Source: Curvibacter gracilis ATCC BAA-807
Lineage (GTDB): Bacteria > Pseudomonadota > Gammaproteobacteria > Burkholderiales > Burkholderiaceae_C
Length of the DNA: 40,795 nt
Direction of reading: 5' to 3'
Assembly: GCF_000518645.1 (NCBI RefSeq)
Contig: NZ_JADZ01000042.1
Span: forward strand, 1-40,795
In this document: positions 26,483-34,607 of the stretch, piece by piece
Position numbering within the stretch: position 1 is the stretch's first letter
Layout of the letters: the number at the start of each line of letters is the position of its first letter
Notes under the pieces: model-generated
Database searches by the model: none
What the model was told of the DNA's origin: nothing
What the model saw: only the letters and a program-made list of their open reading frames with translations
Program-made: the position numbers and the translations under genes

Positions 26483-27723
26483 CCATACAGGTGGTGGCGG
26501 GCGATCTCGCCACCGGCAAAAAAGCCCACCAGGGGCACATCGCCCAGTGCGTGGCGCACGATCTGCAGCTCGGCACTGGGCCCACCGAAATGCGGGCCGC
26601 CGCGCCCTGAACAACTCACGTACACGGCCCCGGCCATGCGGCGCCCGGCCACGGGGCCGGCCTCGGGCAAGCCCGCCGACAGGGCCGTGGCCTGGTCGAC
26701 GGAGAGCATCTCGGGCTCCAGCTCTTCGCGGATCTCGGCGCAGATGCGCATCAGATCGGCCCGGGCGGCCTGCACGTCGCGGCGGCAGAACGCCAGGCGC
26801 ATGCCCACCTGCAGCGGGTGCGCCACGGCCACCCCCTGGCGCGCCGGGTCGAGCCCGATGATGTGGCGCACCAGCACATCGGCGCCGAAACGGCCGTGCC
26901 GGTCCAGGCTGTCGTCGCCTGCCGCGCTCAGGCCCACCAGGGTGGAGCGCAACACCTCCAGGGCCTGCTGCAGGGCGGGGCTGCGCTGCGGGCCATCGAG
27001 GTCGAGCGTGACGCGCAGGTCGCGCAGCAGCACGGCCAGCGCCGGCTCGCCATCCAGGGCCAGCACCACATGGCCGTCGGCGGCCGTCACCTCGTGCACC
27101 GGCGCCACCGGCAGGCAGCCCTGGGTCACGCGCGAGATCAGCGACACCTCTTCGGTGAAGGCCACCCCGCTCAGCCCGCCGCGGAACACGCCACGCGCCG
27201 CGCCGTGGCCGCGGATGTTGCCATCGCCCCCCACGGCAAACTGCACGCTGCCATGGCGGCTGGCGGCCAGGCCGCCGAACAGGTAGCCCGTGTCGGTGCG
27301 GGCGGCCATCTCGGCGATCAGCTCCGCCACATCGGGCGTGCCGGCATCGGCGTGCACCAGCGCGGTATGGGCCTGGAAGCCCAGGCCCAGCGGCGCCACG
27401 CCCGAGAACACCCGGTACTGGTGTGCCGGGATGTCGCACAGCATCAGGGACAGGGCAGGTTCGTCAAAGTATTCGGCGTTGTTGGCCGCCACACCGATGC
27501 CCACGGTGCCCGCCCAGTCGTTGATCTCGGGCAGCTCGGCCGACAGGAAATCGAGCAGATTCTGGGCCTCGGGGGCGTAATGGTCGGTGATGTAGAGCAG
27601 GCCCAGCGTGGGGTTGGACGCATACCCGGGCAAGGCCATCTGGGCCCGCAACTGGGCCAGCACCAGGCCGGCTGCCATGCGCCACTGGGGATGGGTGGCG
27701 TGGCCGTGAGGAAAAAGTGACAT
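26443..27723 (-). CDS. FIST-domain protein
   Basis: A 426-residue cytoplasmic protein with N- and C-terminal FIST domains. The N-terminal part has GLLYITDHYAPEAQNLLDFL and GTVGIGVAANNAEYFDEPAL; the C-terminal part has YVSCSGRGGPHFG followed by LVGFFAGGEIARHHLYGYTG, a hallmark of FIST_C. FIST domains are thought to bind small ligands, perhaps amino acids, in signalling proteins. Here the domain is not fused to a kinase or chemoreceptor and no partner is adjacent. GGAG lies 7 nt before the ATG at 27723. Confidence 0.88.
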   Translation of the reverse strand: MSLFPHGHATHPQWRMAAGLVLAQLRAQMALPGYASNPTLGLLYITDHYAPEAQNLLDFLSAELPEINDWAGTVGIGVAANNAEYFDEPALSLMLCDIPAHQYRVFSGVAPLGLGFQAHTALVHADAGTPDVAELIAEMAARTDTGYLFGGLAASRHGSVQFAVGGDGNIRGHGAARGVFRGGLSGVAFTEEVSLISRVTQGCLPVAPVHEVTAADGHVVLALDGEPALAVLLRDLRVTLDLDGPQRSPALQQALEVLRSTLVGLSAAGDDSLDRHGRFGADVLVRHIIGLDPARQGVAVAHPLQVGMRLAFCRRDVQAARADLMRICAEIREELEPEMLSVDQATALSAGLPEAGPVAGRRMAGAVYVSCSGRGGPHFGGPSAELQIVRHALGDVPLVGFFAGGEIARHHLYGYTGVLTVFTTED

Positions 27724-27781
27724 GAGGACTCCGCGATGGCGTGCCCCCATTCTGCCGCGTCAAAACCCCGTCAGACGCAAT

Positions 27782-27805
27782 CTGGCCCGGTTGGCCCCGG
27801 GCCAG
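27782..27805 (-). terminator. Strong hairpin downstream of phaM
   Basis: Perfect 9-bp stem CTGGCCCGG (27782-27790) / CCGGGCCAG (27797-27805) with a 6-nt loop, just after the phaM stop. The T-run expected of an intrinsic terminator is not immediately adjacent. Confidence 0.45.
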
Positions 27806-27812
27806 CCTGACT

Positions 27813-28646
27813 TCAGGAGGCGCGGCGCGGCGCGGCCTTCTTGGCAGGGGCTGCCTTCTTGGCCGCCGGGGCCTTGCGGGCGGCGGGCGCCTTCTGGGTG
27901 GCGGCCTTGGCCGGGGCGGGGGCCATGGCTTCGGGGCTGGCCTTGGCCTTGGCGGCCTTGGCCACCTTGACGCCGGCACTCACGGCTTCGGCCGTGGTCT
28001 TGAGGGCCTCGCGCGCCAGACCGGTGGCCAGGTTGCGCGTGTTGTCCAGGGCCTGGGCCACCGCCGTGTCCTTGATGGCGTCGGTGGCGATCTGCTGGAA
28101 CTGCTGGGTCAGCGCGCCCCACCATTGCAGGGGGTCGATCACACCGGGAGCAGCCGCTGCCTCGGCCTGCGGGGCGGGTTCTGGCGCGGGGGGCGGTGCG
28201 GGCTCGGGTTCCGGCGCGGGGGCCGGAGCCGGTGCGGGGGGTGCCGAGGCCGTGGTGGCGGCGGTGGCAGCGGCAGCCAGGTTGGCCGAGGCCTTCTGCA
28301 TCTCGGCCACCATGTCGGCGGTCTTGACCTGGAAGGCCTTGGCCACATCGCCCATGCTGAAGTTCATGCCCTTCAGGGTGGCCAGGGTCATCTTCTGCAC
28401 CTCCAGGGCCTGGATGGTGGCGGCCAGGGCGCGGGCATTCTGATCGAGCCAGAACTGCACGGCTTTGAGTTCGCTGATGCGCTTGTCGATCTCTTCGACG
28501 CTCAGGGTGGGGGCCACCCAGCTGGAGAGGCTGGGCATGTTGGGCAGGCCCTGCTGCGCCCCTTTGACGGCCGAACTGGCCAGGTTCTGCAAGAAGTCGA
28601 AACCCGGCACAAGTTTGCCGAAGCCGAAGGGGGTGGTGTCCGTCAT
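27813..28646 (-). CDS. phaM: PhaM-type polyhydroxyalkanoate granule regulatory protein
   Basis: A 277-residue protein with the PhaM layout. An N-terminal domain (~1-120) starts MTDTTPFGFGKLVPGFDFLQ and contains LSVEEIDKRISELKAVQFWL. A Pro/Ala/Glu-rich linker spans ~131-168, a QWWGALTQQFQQIA segment follows, and the tail (~228-277) is Ala/Lys-rich and histone H1-like with repeated AAKK/PAKKAAP units. PhaM of Ralstonia binds PHB synthase and DNA through such a tail and controls granule number and partitioning. GGAG precedes the ATG at 28646. It lies downstream of the metal-handling gene group but is probably a separate unit. Confidence 0.9.
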   Translation of the reverse strand: MTDTTPFGFGKLVPGFDFLQNLASSAVKGAQQGLPNMPSLSSWVAPTLSVEEIDKRISELKAVQFWLDQNARALAATIQALEVQKMTLATLKGMNFSMGDVAKAFQVKTADMVAEMQKASANLAAAATAATTASAPPAPAPAPAPEPEPAPPPAPEPAPQAEAAAAPGVIDPLQWWGALTQQFQQIATDAIKDTAVAQALDNTRNLATGLAREALKTTAEAVSAGVKVAKAAKAKASPEAMAPAPAKAATQKAPAARKAPAAKKAAPAKKAAPRRAS

Positions 28647-28732
28647 GTCTGCTCCATCTTCTGAAATTGAGATCGATGGCCGCAGCTTACCGGAGGTCGC
28701 ACCGCTGGAACAGGCGGAATTGCACCTGATCG

Positions 28733-28771
28733 GGGCGCTGCACACAAGGCTTGCCTTTGGTTGCAGCGCCC
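28733..28771 (-). terminator. Hairpin at the 3' end of the metal-handling gene group
   Basis: Perfect 10-bp inverted repeat GGGCGCTGCA (28733-28742) / TGCAGCGCCC (28762-28771), with a short nested AAGG/CCTT stem in the loop, 6 bases beyond the PCu(A)C stop. No T-run follows on the minus strand; it may terminate or protect the transcript. Confidence 0.4.
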
Positions 28772-28777
28772 GTGGCG

Positions 28778-29257
28778 TCAGTGCTTGTGGTGCTCGTGGC
28801 CGGCCATGCCGCCCGCCGGCGGCGTGGCCGACACGGGCACGCTGATGTCGAGCTGGCTTTCGGCGCCCTTGGCGTCGCGCAGCTTCAGCGTCAGGGGCAG
28901 CTGGCTGTCCTTGGCCAGCGGGGCCTTGAGGTCGAGCAGCATGACGTGGTAGCCGCCGGGCTTGAGCTCCACCGCCTGGCCAGCCGGCAAGGGCAGCGAC
29001 GGCAGGGCGCGCATCTTCATGACATCCCCTTCCATCTTCATCTCATGCACCTCGGCCAGGCCCGCCGCCGGCGTGCTGACGCCCACCAGGGTGGCGCCCG
29101 CCGGGGCGGTGAGGGTCATGAAAGCGCCGGTGGCCTTCTGGCCCGGCACGCTGGCGCGTGCCCAGGCGCCTTGCACCTGCACCACCTGGGCGCTGGCAGG
29201 CAAGGCGGCCAGTGCGAGGCTGGCGGCGGCGATCAGGGTCATGAATGCTTTTTGCAT
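28778..29257 (-). CDS. PCu(A)C copper chaperone
   Basis: A 159-residue periplasmic protein (signal peptide ending ASA-Q) with the copper motif H(M)X10MX21HXM in exact spacing: His71 with Met73, Met82, then His104 and Met106. PCu(A)C proteins bind Cu(I) and deliver it, for example to the CuA centre of cytochrome oxidase. The C-terminus ends in an extra metal-binding-like tail, GHEHHKH. I chose the ATG at 29257, which puts the signal peptide first; an in-frame ATG at 29290 overlaps the upstream YcnI-like stop. Last gene of the minus-strand group. Confidence 0.92.
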   Translation of the reverse strand: MQKAFMTLIAAASLALAALPASAQVVQVQGAWARASVPGQKATGAFMTLTAPAGATLVGVSTPAAGLAEVHEMKMEGDVMKMRALPSLPLPAGQAVELKPGGYHVMLLDLKAPLAKDSQLPLTLKLRDAKGAESQLDISVPVSATPPAGGMAGHEHHKH

Positions 29258-29279
29258 GGAGGTCTTTCTGGCAATGGAA

Positions 29280-29867
29280 TCAATGGACATGGGCGGCCGG
29301 GGCGGCGGGGGTGGCCGGGACCGACGGGACGACTGCAGCGGCCGGTGCCACCACCTCGAGCAGGGCGGCCGGGGCCTTCAGGCCCCGGGTGGAACTGCCC
29401 GAGGCGGGCACCTCGGCCCAGTCGGACTGGCCACCGTCACAGCCCTGCAGCACCTTGAACCACAGCGGCCCGGCCGGGCCGGCCGGCGTGCCACGCAGCA
29501 CGAACTCATCATAGTAGGCGCCCGGCAAAGCGTTGGCGGGGCCCTGGGCCTGCCAGCGCACCTCGACCACGTCATCTTTGACCAGGTGGCCATGGGCCTC
29601 GTAGGGCTGGGCCAGCGCGGCGCGCTGCACACTCAGGGTCCAACCCGCCTTGGGCACCGGCTGGGCGCCGCGAAAGCCCTCGGGCACGCGCACGGTGATG
29701 GTGTGGGTGGATTGGCCTTCGCCGCAGGCATGGCCCACCTTGAAGACGGCCTTGTAGGCAGCGCCGGCGGTGGCCTGGGGCTGCTCCAGGGTGACGTGGG
29801 CCTGCGCGGCGGCACTCAGCCCGAGGGTCAGGCCCAGAGCGGCCCGGAGGAAAACAGGTTTGAACAT
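29280..29867 (-). CDS. YcnI-like copper-binding periplasmic protein (DUF1775)
   Basis: A 195-residue exported protein. After the signal peptide (AQA), the mature protein begins with His24 in AHVTLEQPQA, the N-terminal histidine that coordinates copper in YcnI. Other family stretches are YKAVFKVGHACGEGQSTHTITVRVPEG, PVPKAGWTL and YYDEFVLRGTPA. The usual C-terminal membrane anchor is replaced by a Pro/Ala-rich tail ending HVH, so it is probably soluble. It lies 11 nt after the TonB-dependent receptor and 22 nt before the PCu(A)C gene. Confidence 0.9.
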   Translation of the reverse strand: MFKPVFLRAALGLTLGLSAAAQAHVTLEQPQATAGAAYKAVFKVGHACGEGQSTHTITVRVPEGFRGAQPVPKAGWTLSVQRAALAQPYEAHGHLVKDDVVEVRWQAQGPANALPGAYYDEFVLRGTPAGPAGPLWFKVLQGCDGGQSDWAEVPASGSSTRGLKAPAALLEVVAPAAAVVPSVPATPAAPAAHVH

Positions 29868-29878
29868 GGGATGCGCCT

Positions 29879-32269
29879 TCAGAAATCAGCCCGCAGATTG
29901 GCCTGGTAGCTGCGCTGCGGGTAGGGGTGGAAGTTCCAGTACTGGTAATTGTTCAGGTTGTCGATGCCAAACGAGGCCGTCAGGGTCTTGTCGATGCGCC
30001 ACAGCACCCGCAGGTCGGTGGTGAAGTAACGGCTCACGCCCATGTAGGTGAAGCCGTTGGTGTCGGCGTTGTTCAGCGTGCGGTACTGGGTGCCGCTGTA
30101 GCGCGCGCCCAGGCTGGCGCTCCACTGCGGGTTGAAGTGCCAGGTGGCCTGGGCGGTGGCGCGCCAGCGCGGGATGTTGGGCTGCTGGCGGCCCAGGGTG
30201 TCGCCGGGGGTGCTGACGTAGCCTGCGTTCTCCTTGATGATGGAGTGCGCATAGGTCACGCTGCCCAGCACGTCGAGCTCGCGCCAGCCCACGCCCTGGC
30301 CATTGAAGGCGGCCTCCAGGCCCTGGGTGTCGATGCGGCCCACGTTCTGCACGCGGCTGATGTTCTTGTTGGCCGCGGCGTCGTACACGGTTTGCGAGTA
30401 CAGCGCGTCGCGCGTGGTCTCCGCGAAGTAGGTCAGGCGCGCCAGGGCGTTGCCCAGGTCTTTTTCGGCACTCAACTCGGCCGTCCAGGAGCGCTCGGGC
30501 TTCAGGTTGGGGTCGTTGATGTACTGCGAGTTGGTGGTCGAGGTGGCGCCGTACAGCTCGGCCACGGTCGGGAAGCGCACGGCCCGGCCCAGCGAGGCCT
30601 TGAGCACGGTGTCGGGCTGCCATTGCCAGGACAGCGCGGCCTTGGGCGAGGCAGCCTGCACCGAGCGCTCGGCAAAAGCGAGCGCGCTGCTGGCCGAGAA
30701 GGCGGTCTGGCCCTGGGTGGCCGTCCAGTCTTCCAGGCGCAGGCCCAGCACGGCCTTCCAGCGCGGCGCGAAGGCCCACACGTCCTGGGCCCACAGGCTG
30801 CGCAACTGGGTGCGACCCTTCACGCTGGAGGCCAGGCTGCCCGACGCATCGCTGAGCCAGTTGTTGCTGAGGGTGCTGGTGACGTAGCTGAGCTTGTAGC
30901 TGTCTTGCTGCACGCCGAAGTCGACGATGTGCGCGCCCTGCAAACCGGTGGGGCGCCAGGTGCCCCGTGCGGCCAGGGTGTTCCAGCCGGTGCCACCACC
31001 GTCGGCCAGAGTGCCGGCGCCGCCGCTGGCGGCCGCTGGCGCGGGGTTGCTGGCCGCGTTCTGGCGCAGCAGGTCGCGGCTGTAGTCGTACAGGCTGGCG
31101 GCCAGCTCCCAGTCCCACTCGCCCTGGGTGTGGCTCTTGAGGGACAGGCCGTGCATGAAGTGGGTGCTGGCCTGGCGGGTCAGCGCAAAGTCGGCGCCGG
31201 TCAGGGCCTGCGAGCCCGAGTAGGTGAGCCCGCCAGTGCTGAAAGCCCCGCTGTAGACGGTCTGCCCGGCCGCGTTGCGCAGGTAGGACACCGGGCTGCC
31301 CACCGAGGTGTTCTGCCAGATGCCCAGGGTGTAGCTGCCGCGCACGGTGGGCGTGAAGTCATAGGCCAGCTTGGCCTTCACATGGTCCTGCACCGTGTGG
31401 TACTGGGTACCGGTGCCGAGCACGATCCACTTCTGGCCGGCGTTGTTGGCATTGGCCACGGCGCCGGTCACTGCGGTGCCCGAGCCAGTGGCGCTGCCGG
31501 CACTGAGCAGGCGGGTGGCAAAGGTCAGGGGCTGGCCGTCGCTGTCGGTGTGGTTGAAGTTGAGCCACCACGACAGATCCCCGTTCTTGTTGCCCAGCGA
31601 GGCGCTGGTCTGCCAGGCCTTGTAGGTGTCATGGGTGTTGTAGAGGTCGAAAGGCTGGGTGGTGAAGCCGGCCGAGACATGGGCCTCGAACTGGGTGGGC
31701 ATGCGGGTCACGTAGTCGACCACGGCGCCGGCCGAGTTGCCGGCGTAGGCCGCCGAGAAGGGACCGTACATCACGTCCACGCGCTCGATCTCTTCGGGCG
31801 TGACCAGGCCCCAGCGGGGCGGAAAGCTCAGGCCCCCGACCCCGTTGCCCAACAGGTTGGACAGCAGGATGCCGTCGGCATACACCATGGAGCGCGCGCT
31901 GTTGCCGGTGCCCGAGGCCCGGGTGGACAGGATGGCGTGGTTGTAGTCGCCGATGTAGCGCTTGCGCACCAGCAGGCTGGGGAAGTACTTGAGCGCGTCT
32001 TCGCTGTCGGTGGCGTTGATGGTGGTCTCGATCTGCTCGCGGGTGGCCCCCTCCAGGGTGGTGGGGATCTGCGTGGGCAGCGAGCTGGGCTGGCCGCTGG
32101 TGATGGTGACCACGCCCAGCGACTTGCTGGGGGCGTTGTTGTTGTCGTCGGCCTGGGCCAGGGGCAGCAGGGACAAGGCCAGCACACCGGTCAGGACCGG
32201 GCCGGTGAAGGCGGTGGAAACACGGGGAAAGGCGACGGCCAGGGCCGCCGCCATGCGGCTTTTGCGCAT
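29879..32269 (-). CDS. TonB-dependent outer-membrane receptor
   Basis: A 796-residue receptor. After a signal peptide there is a TonB-box-like LGVVTITSG, then a plug domain (ALKYFPSLLVRKRY; RSMVYADGILLSNLLG; EEIERVDVMYGPFSAAYAGNSAGAVVDYVTR), and a beta-barrel ending in aromatic SYQANLRADF. GGAG lies 6 nt before the ATG at 32269. The plug lacks an obvious methionine/histidine metal cluster like that of OprC/NosA. Its position directly before two copper proteins suggests import of copper or a metal-ligand complex, but this is inference from context. Confidence 0.92.
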   Translation of the reverse strand: MRKSRMAAALAVAFPRVSTAFTGPVLTGVLALSLLPLAQADDNNNAPSKSLGVVTITSGQPSSLPTQIPTTLEGATREQIETTINATDSEDALKYFPSLLVRKRYIGDYNHAILSTRASGTGNSARSMVYADGILLSNLLGNGVGGLSFPPRWGLVTPEEIERVDVMYGPFSAAYAGNSAGAVVDYVTRMPTQFEAHVSAGFTTQPFDLYNTHDTYKAWQTSASLGNKNGDLSWWLNFNHTDSDGQPLTFATRLLSAGSATGSGTAVTGAVANANNAGQKWIVLGTGTQYHTVQDHVKAKLAYDFTPTVRGSYTLGIWQNTSVGSPVSYLRNAAGQTVYSGAFSTGGLTYSGSQALTGADFALTRQASTHFMHGLSLKSHTQGEWDWELAASLYDYSRDLLRQNAASNPAPAAASGGAGTLADGGGTGWNTLAARGTWRPTGLQGAHIVDFGVQQDSYKLSYVTSTLSNNWLSDASGSLASSVKGRTQLRSLWAQDVWAFAPRWKAVLGLRLEDWTATQGQTAFSASSALAFAERSVQAASPKAALSWQWQPDTVLKASLGRAVRFPTVAELYGATSTTNSQYINDPNLKPERSWTAELSAEKDLGNALARLTYFAETTRDALYSQTVYDAAANKNISRVQNVGRIDTQGLEAAFNGQGVGWRELDVLGSVTYAHSIIKENAGYVSTPGDTLGRQQPNIPRWRATAQATWHFNPQWSASLGARYSGTQYRTLNNADTNGFTYMGVSRYFTTDLRVLWRIDKTLTASFGIDNLNNYQYWNFHPYPQRSYQANLRADF

Positions 32270-32314
32270 GGGCACTCCAGAAAAGAACAGGCCTGGGCGC
32301 ACCGGCGGCTCACA

Positions 32315-32369
32315 TCAGGCGAGCGCAGGCGGTGGCCGGGAAGGCTGGATTTCAGGCGAGTGCGGGCGG
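32315..32369 (-). repeat. Direct repeat of the DUF2946 3' end
   Basis: 18-bp copies at 32315-32332 and 32352-32369 match at 16 of 18 bases. The second copy is the end of the DUF2946 gene (codons PPALA and TGA); the first, in the gap before the TonB receptor gene, would encode the same five residues and stop on the minus strand. Confidence 0.6.
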
Positions 32370-32711
32370 GCCGCGAGGCGGCAGGGGCGCCGCCGTGAGG
32401 GCCGCGATGCGCGCGGCCGGGATGCTCTGCAGCACATGGCCCAGCGGCAGCACCGGGGGCAGCACCACGGTGTGCACCGGGGGCGGCGCGCCCAGGGCGG
32501 CGCACAGAGGGCAGTCGAGGGTGTGGCCGGTCTGGCTGGCCGTGCTGCCGTCGGCCGACTTGACCAGCACCTTGATGGCGCCGGTGGAGGAGCACACCAG
32601 CTCCATGTCGAGCGGCGCGACCAGGGGCGAAGCCACCGCCACGCCCAGCGACAGCACAAACCACGCCACCATCAGGCGGGCGAGGTATCGGGCTTGGCGC
32701 AGGGTGTGCAT
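32352..32711 (-). CDS. DUF2946 family protein, copy A
   Basis: A 119-residue protein with an N-terminal hydrophobic segment (LMVAWFVLSLGVAVASPL) and the DUF2946 signature HTLDCPLC (His63, Cys67, Cys70), plus Cys40. DUF2946 proteins are small exported or membrane-anchored proteins of unknown function, often beside TonB receptors and copper genes. Paralogous to copy B: WFVL, ASPL, Cys40 and the RGPP tail align. It lies between the Crp/Fnr gene and the TonB receptor gene, all on the minus strand. The cysteines and histidine suggest metal binding, not proven. Confidence 0.82.
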   Translation of the reverse strand: MHTLRQARYLARLMVAWFVLSLGVAVASPLVAPLDMELVCSSTGAIKVLVKSADGSTASQTGHTLDCPLCAALGAPPPVHTVVLPPVLPLGHVLQSIPAARIAALTAAPLPPRGPPALA

Positions 32712-32734
32712 GGCGGCTGATTATGCGGGAAAGC

Positions 32735-33304
32735 TCAGGCCAGCGCAGAGTCCAGCTTGCGCCGCGCCGGGCGTGCCCGGGTGCGGGGGGCCACCAGGCC
32801 CCCCATGGCCCGGCACACGCTCTCGGGTGCCGAGTCCACGATGTGGGCGATGTCGCGCAGGTAGGGCAGGTCGCAGTCGCGCACGCGCTGGGTGATCACC
32901 CCGGTGGCATGCGCCAGCGTGGTCAGAAAGTGGTCCACCCGACTGGCCACGGTGCCGCTGCGAAGGCGCACGGCCTCGGCGGTGCGCGCCTGCTGCTGTA
33001 GGAAGGCATCGGCCAGCACACGGTGCCGGGCGGCCTCGTCGGCCAGGGCCAGGGGCACGGCCTCGCTGTCGACCACCGCGGTGGCCGAGAACGAATAGCG
33101 CTCGCTGCACAAGGCTTCCACCCCCAGCAGATCCCCTGGCAAGGCCAATTGCACAAAGGCCACGCCTTCGTCGCTGACACGCTCCAGGCGGAACACCCCG
33201 CGGGTGACGCGCCACACCGGGCCCACGGCACCGGCTTCCAACAATGAATCGCCCATGCGCAAGGACTTGGCCTCGCCGGGCAGCTGAATTTCTTGACAGG
33301 TCAT
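32735..33304 (-). CDS. Crp/Fnr-family transcriptional regulator
   Basis: A 189-residue regulator with an N-terminal cyclic-nucleotide-binding-like beta-barrel (GDSLLEAG; ALPGDLLGVEALCSERYSF), a long dimer helix, and a C-terminal helix-turn-helix (LPYLRDIAHIVDSAPESVCRAM). The FNR N-terminal four-cysteine cluster is absent; cysteines are scattered, so an FeS oxygen sensor is unlikely. The strict cAMP phosphate-cassette is not obvious either. The ATG at 33304 has AGGGGG upstream. Sandwiched between two DUF2946 genes, it probably controls this locus, possibly sensing metal or redox state, which is inference. Confidence 0.87.
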   Translation of the reverse strand: MTCQEIQLPGEAKSLRMGDSLLEAGAVGPVWRVTRGVFRLERVSDEGVAFVQLALPGDLLGVEALCSERYSFSATAVVDSEAVPLALADEAARHRVLADAFLQQQARTAEAVRLRSGTVASRVDHFLTTLAHATGVITQRVRDCDLPYLRDIAHIVDSAPESVCRAMGGLVAPRTRARPARRKLDSALA

Positions 33305-33314
33305 CAAGACCCCC

Positions 33315-33343
33315 TTGATAAGACGAACGCCAGGGACAGGCAA
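33315..33343 (-). promoter_or_regulatory. Candidate sigma-70 promoter for the Crp/Fnr gene
   Basis: On the minus strand, TTGCCT (plus 33338-33343) and TATCAA (plus 33315-33320) are separated by exactly 17 bases, followed closely by the ribosome site and ATG at 33304. Confidence 0.45.
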
Positions 33344-33412
33344 AAAGCGTTCCCAGGCATGCATGACTGAGCCCGAAGCCGACGGCAAGGGTCGGCCCGG
33401 TCCGAAGCGGCG

Positions 33413-33787
33413 TCAGGCCGATCCGGGTGGGCCGCGCGCCGGCAGCGGGGCGCTGGCCGCGCGGGGCACAGGCCCGGCACCACGGGGCGCACCGGGCGCC
33501 AGGGCCGCGACCCAGGTCGGTGCGGCCAGGGCCGAGGGGCCGGGTGCCGGGGCCAGACCCGGCAGACAGGCCGGGCAGTCCAGCGTGTGGGCCAGGGCGA
33601 TCCAGACGCCATCGGCCCCGTCGGCGCTGTTGCTGCCCACCACCAAGCGACGCGCGCCCGCCGAGGTGCACACCTCCTGCCAATCCACCGGATGGATCAG
33701 CGGCGAGGCCACCGAGGCGCCGACGAACAGCACGAACCACGCCAGCATGGAGCGGGCGAAGAGCTGACGTGGGCGGATGGACGGCAT
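33413..33787 (-). CDS. DUF2946 family protein, copy B
   Basis: A 124-residue paralogue of copy A: hydrophobic SMLAWFVLFVGASVASPL, Cys40 in VCTSAG, signature HTLDCPAC (His67, Cys71, Cys74) and a C-terminal RGPP tail. With the ATG at 33787 as start, the two copies align without offset from residue 1 through Cys40, which supports this start over the GTG at 33805. First gene of the minus-strand group. TTGACT on the minus strand just upstream is a good -35, but the spacing to a TAAT-type -10 is short. Divergent from the glutathione S-transferase gene. Confidence 0.8.
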   Translation of the reverse strand: MPSIRPRQLFARSMLAWFVLFVGASVASPLIHPVDWQEVCTSAGARRLVVGSNSADGADGVWIALAHTLDCPACLPGLAPAPGPSALAAPTWVAALAPGAPRGAGPVPRAASAPLPARGPPGSA

Positions 33788-33914
33788 TTCCGAATTATGT
33801 CGCACCGCAGCAAGTCAAGCGCGGGACGCCCGACTGCCCCGGCAGGCCTTTACGATGGCGAGCGCCGGCGGCGGCAAGCGGCCGGCCCCATGAACGACCA
33901 ACAGGAGACCCCCG

Positions 33915-34559
33915 ATGCTGAAACTTTGCGGATTTGCGGCAAGCAACTATTACAACAAGGTCAAACTGGCCCTGCTGGAGAAGGGCCTGCCCTTCGAAGA
34001 GGAACTCGCCTGGGTGGGCGAGGTGGACCTGCAGGCCAGCCCGATGGGCAAGGTGCCCTACCTGAAGACCGAACACGGCGCCCTGAGTGAGTCGGCCGTG
34101 ATCTGCGAATACATCGAACAGACCCACCCGGCCCAGCCCCTGCTGCCGGCCGACCCCTTTGCCGCCGCCAAGGTGCGCGAGTTGATCACCTACCTGGAGC
34201 TGCACCTGGAGCTGGTGGCCCGCAACCTGTACCCGCAGGCCTTTTTCGGAGGCCAGGTGAGCGAGGGCACGCGCGAGAAGATCAGCGCCCAGCTTGAGAA
34301 GAACATCGCGGCCTTTGCCAAGCTGGCCCGCTTTGACCAGCCCTTCATCGCAGGCGATCAATTCAGCCTGGCCGACTGCACCGCCATCGTGCACCTGCCG
34401 CTGATCAGCGGCGCCACCAAGATCGTCTATGGCCGCGACTACCTGGCCGAGCTGCCGGTGCGCGACTACCTCAAGCGCATGGGTGAGCGCCCGCACGTGC
34501 AGAAGATCAATGCCGACCGCAAGGCCAACACCGAGCTGATGCTGAGCCGGCGCAAGTAA
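33915..34559 (+). CDS. Glutathione S-transferase family protein
   Basis: A 214-residue cytosolic protein with a thioredoxin-fold N-terminus (LKLCGFAASNYYNKVKLALLEKGLPFE; cis-proline in MGKVPYL; glutathione-binding ESAVICEYIE) and an all-helical C-terminal domain (FIAGDQFSLADCTAIVHL). Serine or tyrosine near residues 10-12 could be the catalytic hydroxyl. AGGAG lies ~8 nt upstream. It probably conjugates or reduces electrophiles with glutathione; the substrate is not predictable. Confidence 0.92.
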   Translation: MLKLCGFAASNYYNKVKLALLEKGLPFEEELAWVGEVDLQASPMGKVPYLKTEHGALSESAVICEYIEQTHPAQPLLPADPFAAAKVRELITYLELHLELVARNLYPQAFFGGQVSEGTREKISAQLEKNIAAFAKLARFDQPFIAGDQFSLADCTAIVHLPLISGATKIVYGRDYLAELPVRDYLKRMGERPHVQKINADRKANTELMLSRRK

Positions 34560-34576
34560 GCCGAGGCGCCCCTGCG

Positions 34577-34607
34577 GGCCCGGACTCAAGCCCCTCAGAA
34601 CCGGGCC
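34577..34607. terminator. Hairpin between convergent genes
   Basis: Perfect 7-bp stem GGCCCGG (34577-34583) / CCGGGCC (34601-34607) with a 17-nt loop, spanning the gap between the GST and crotonase-family genes and the end of the latter. There is no T-run, so its role as terminator is uncertain. Confidence 0.3.

Noticed and set aside
33304-33330. FNR-like site TTGATAAGACGAA upstream of the Crp/Fnr gene
   Set aside because: The second half-site does not match ATCAA; the TTGATA is better explained as the complement of the -10 element.
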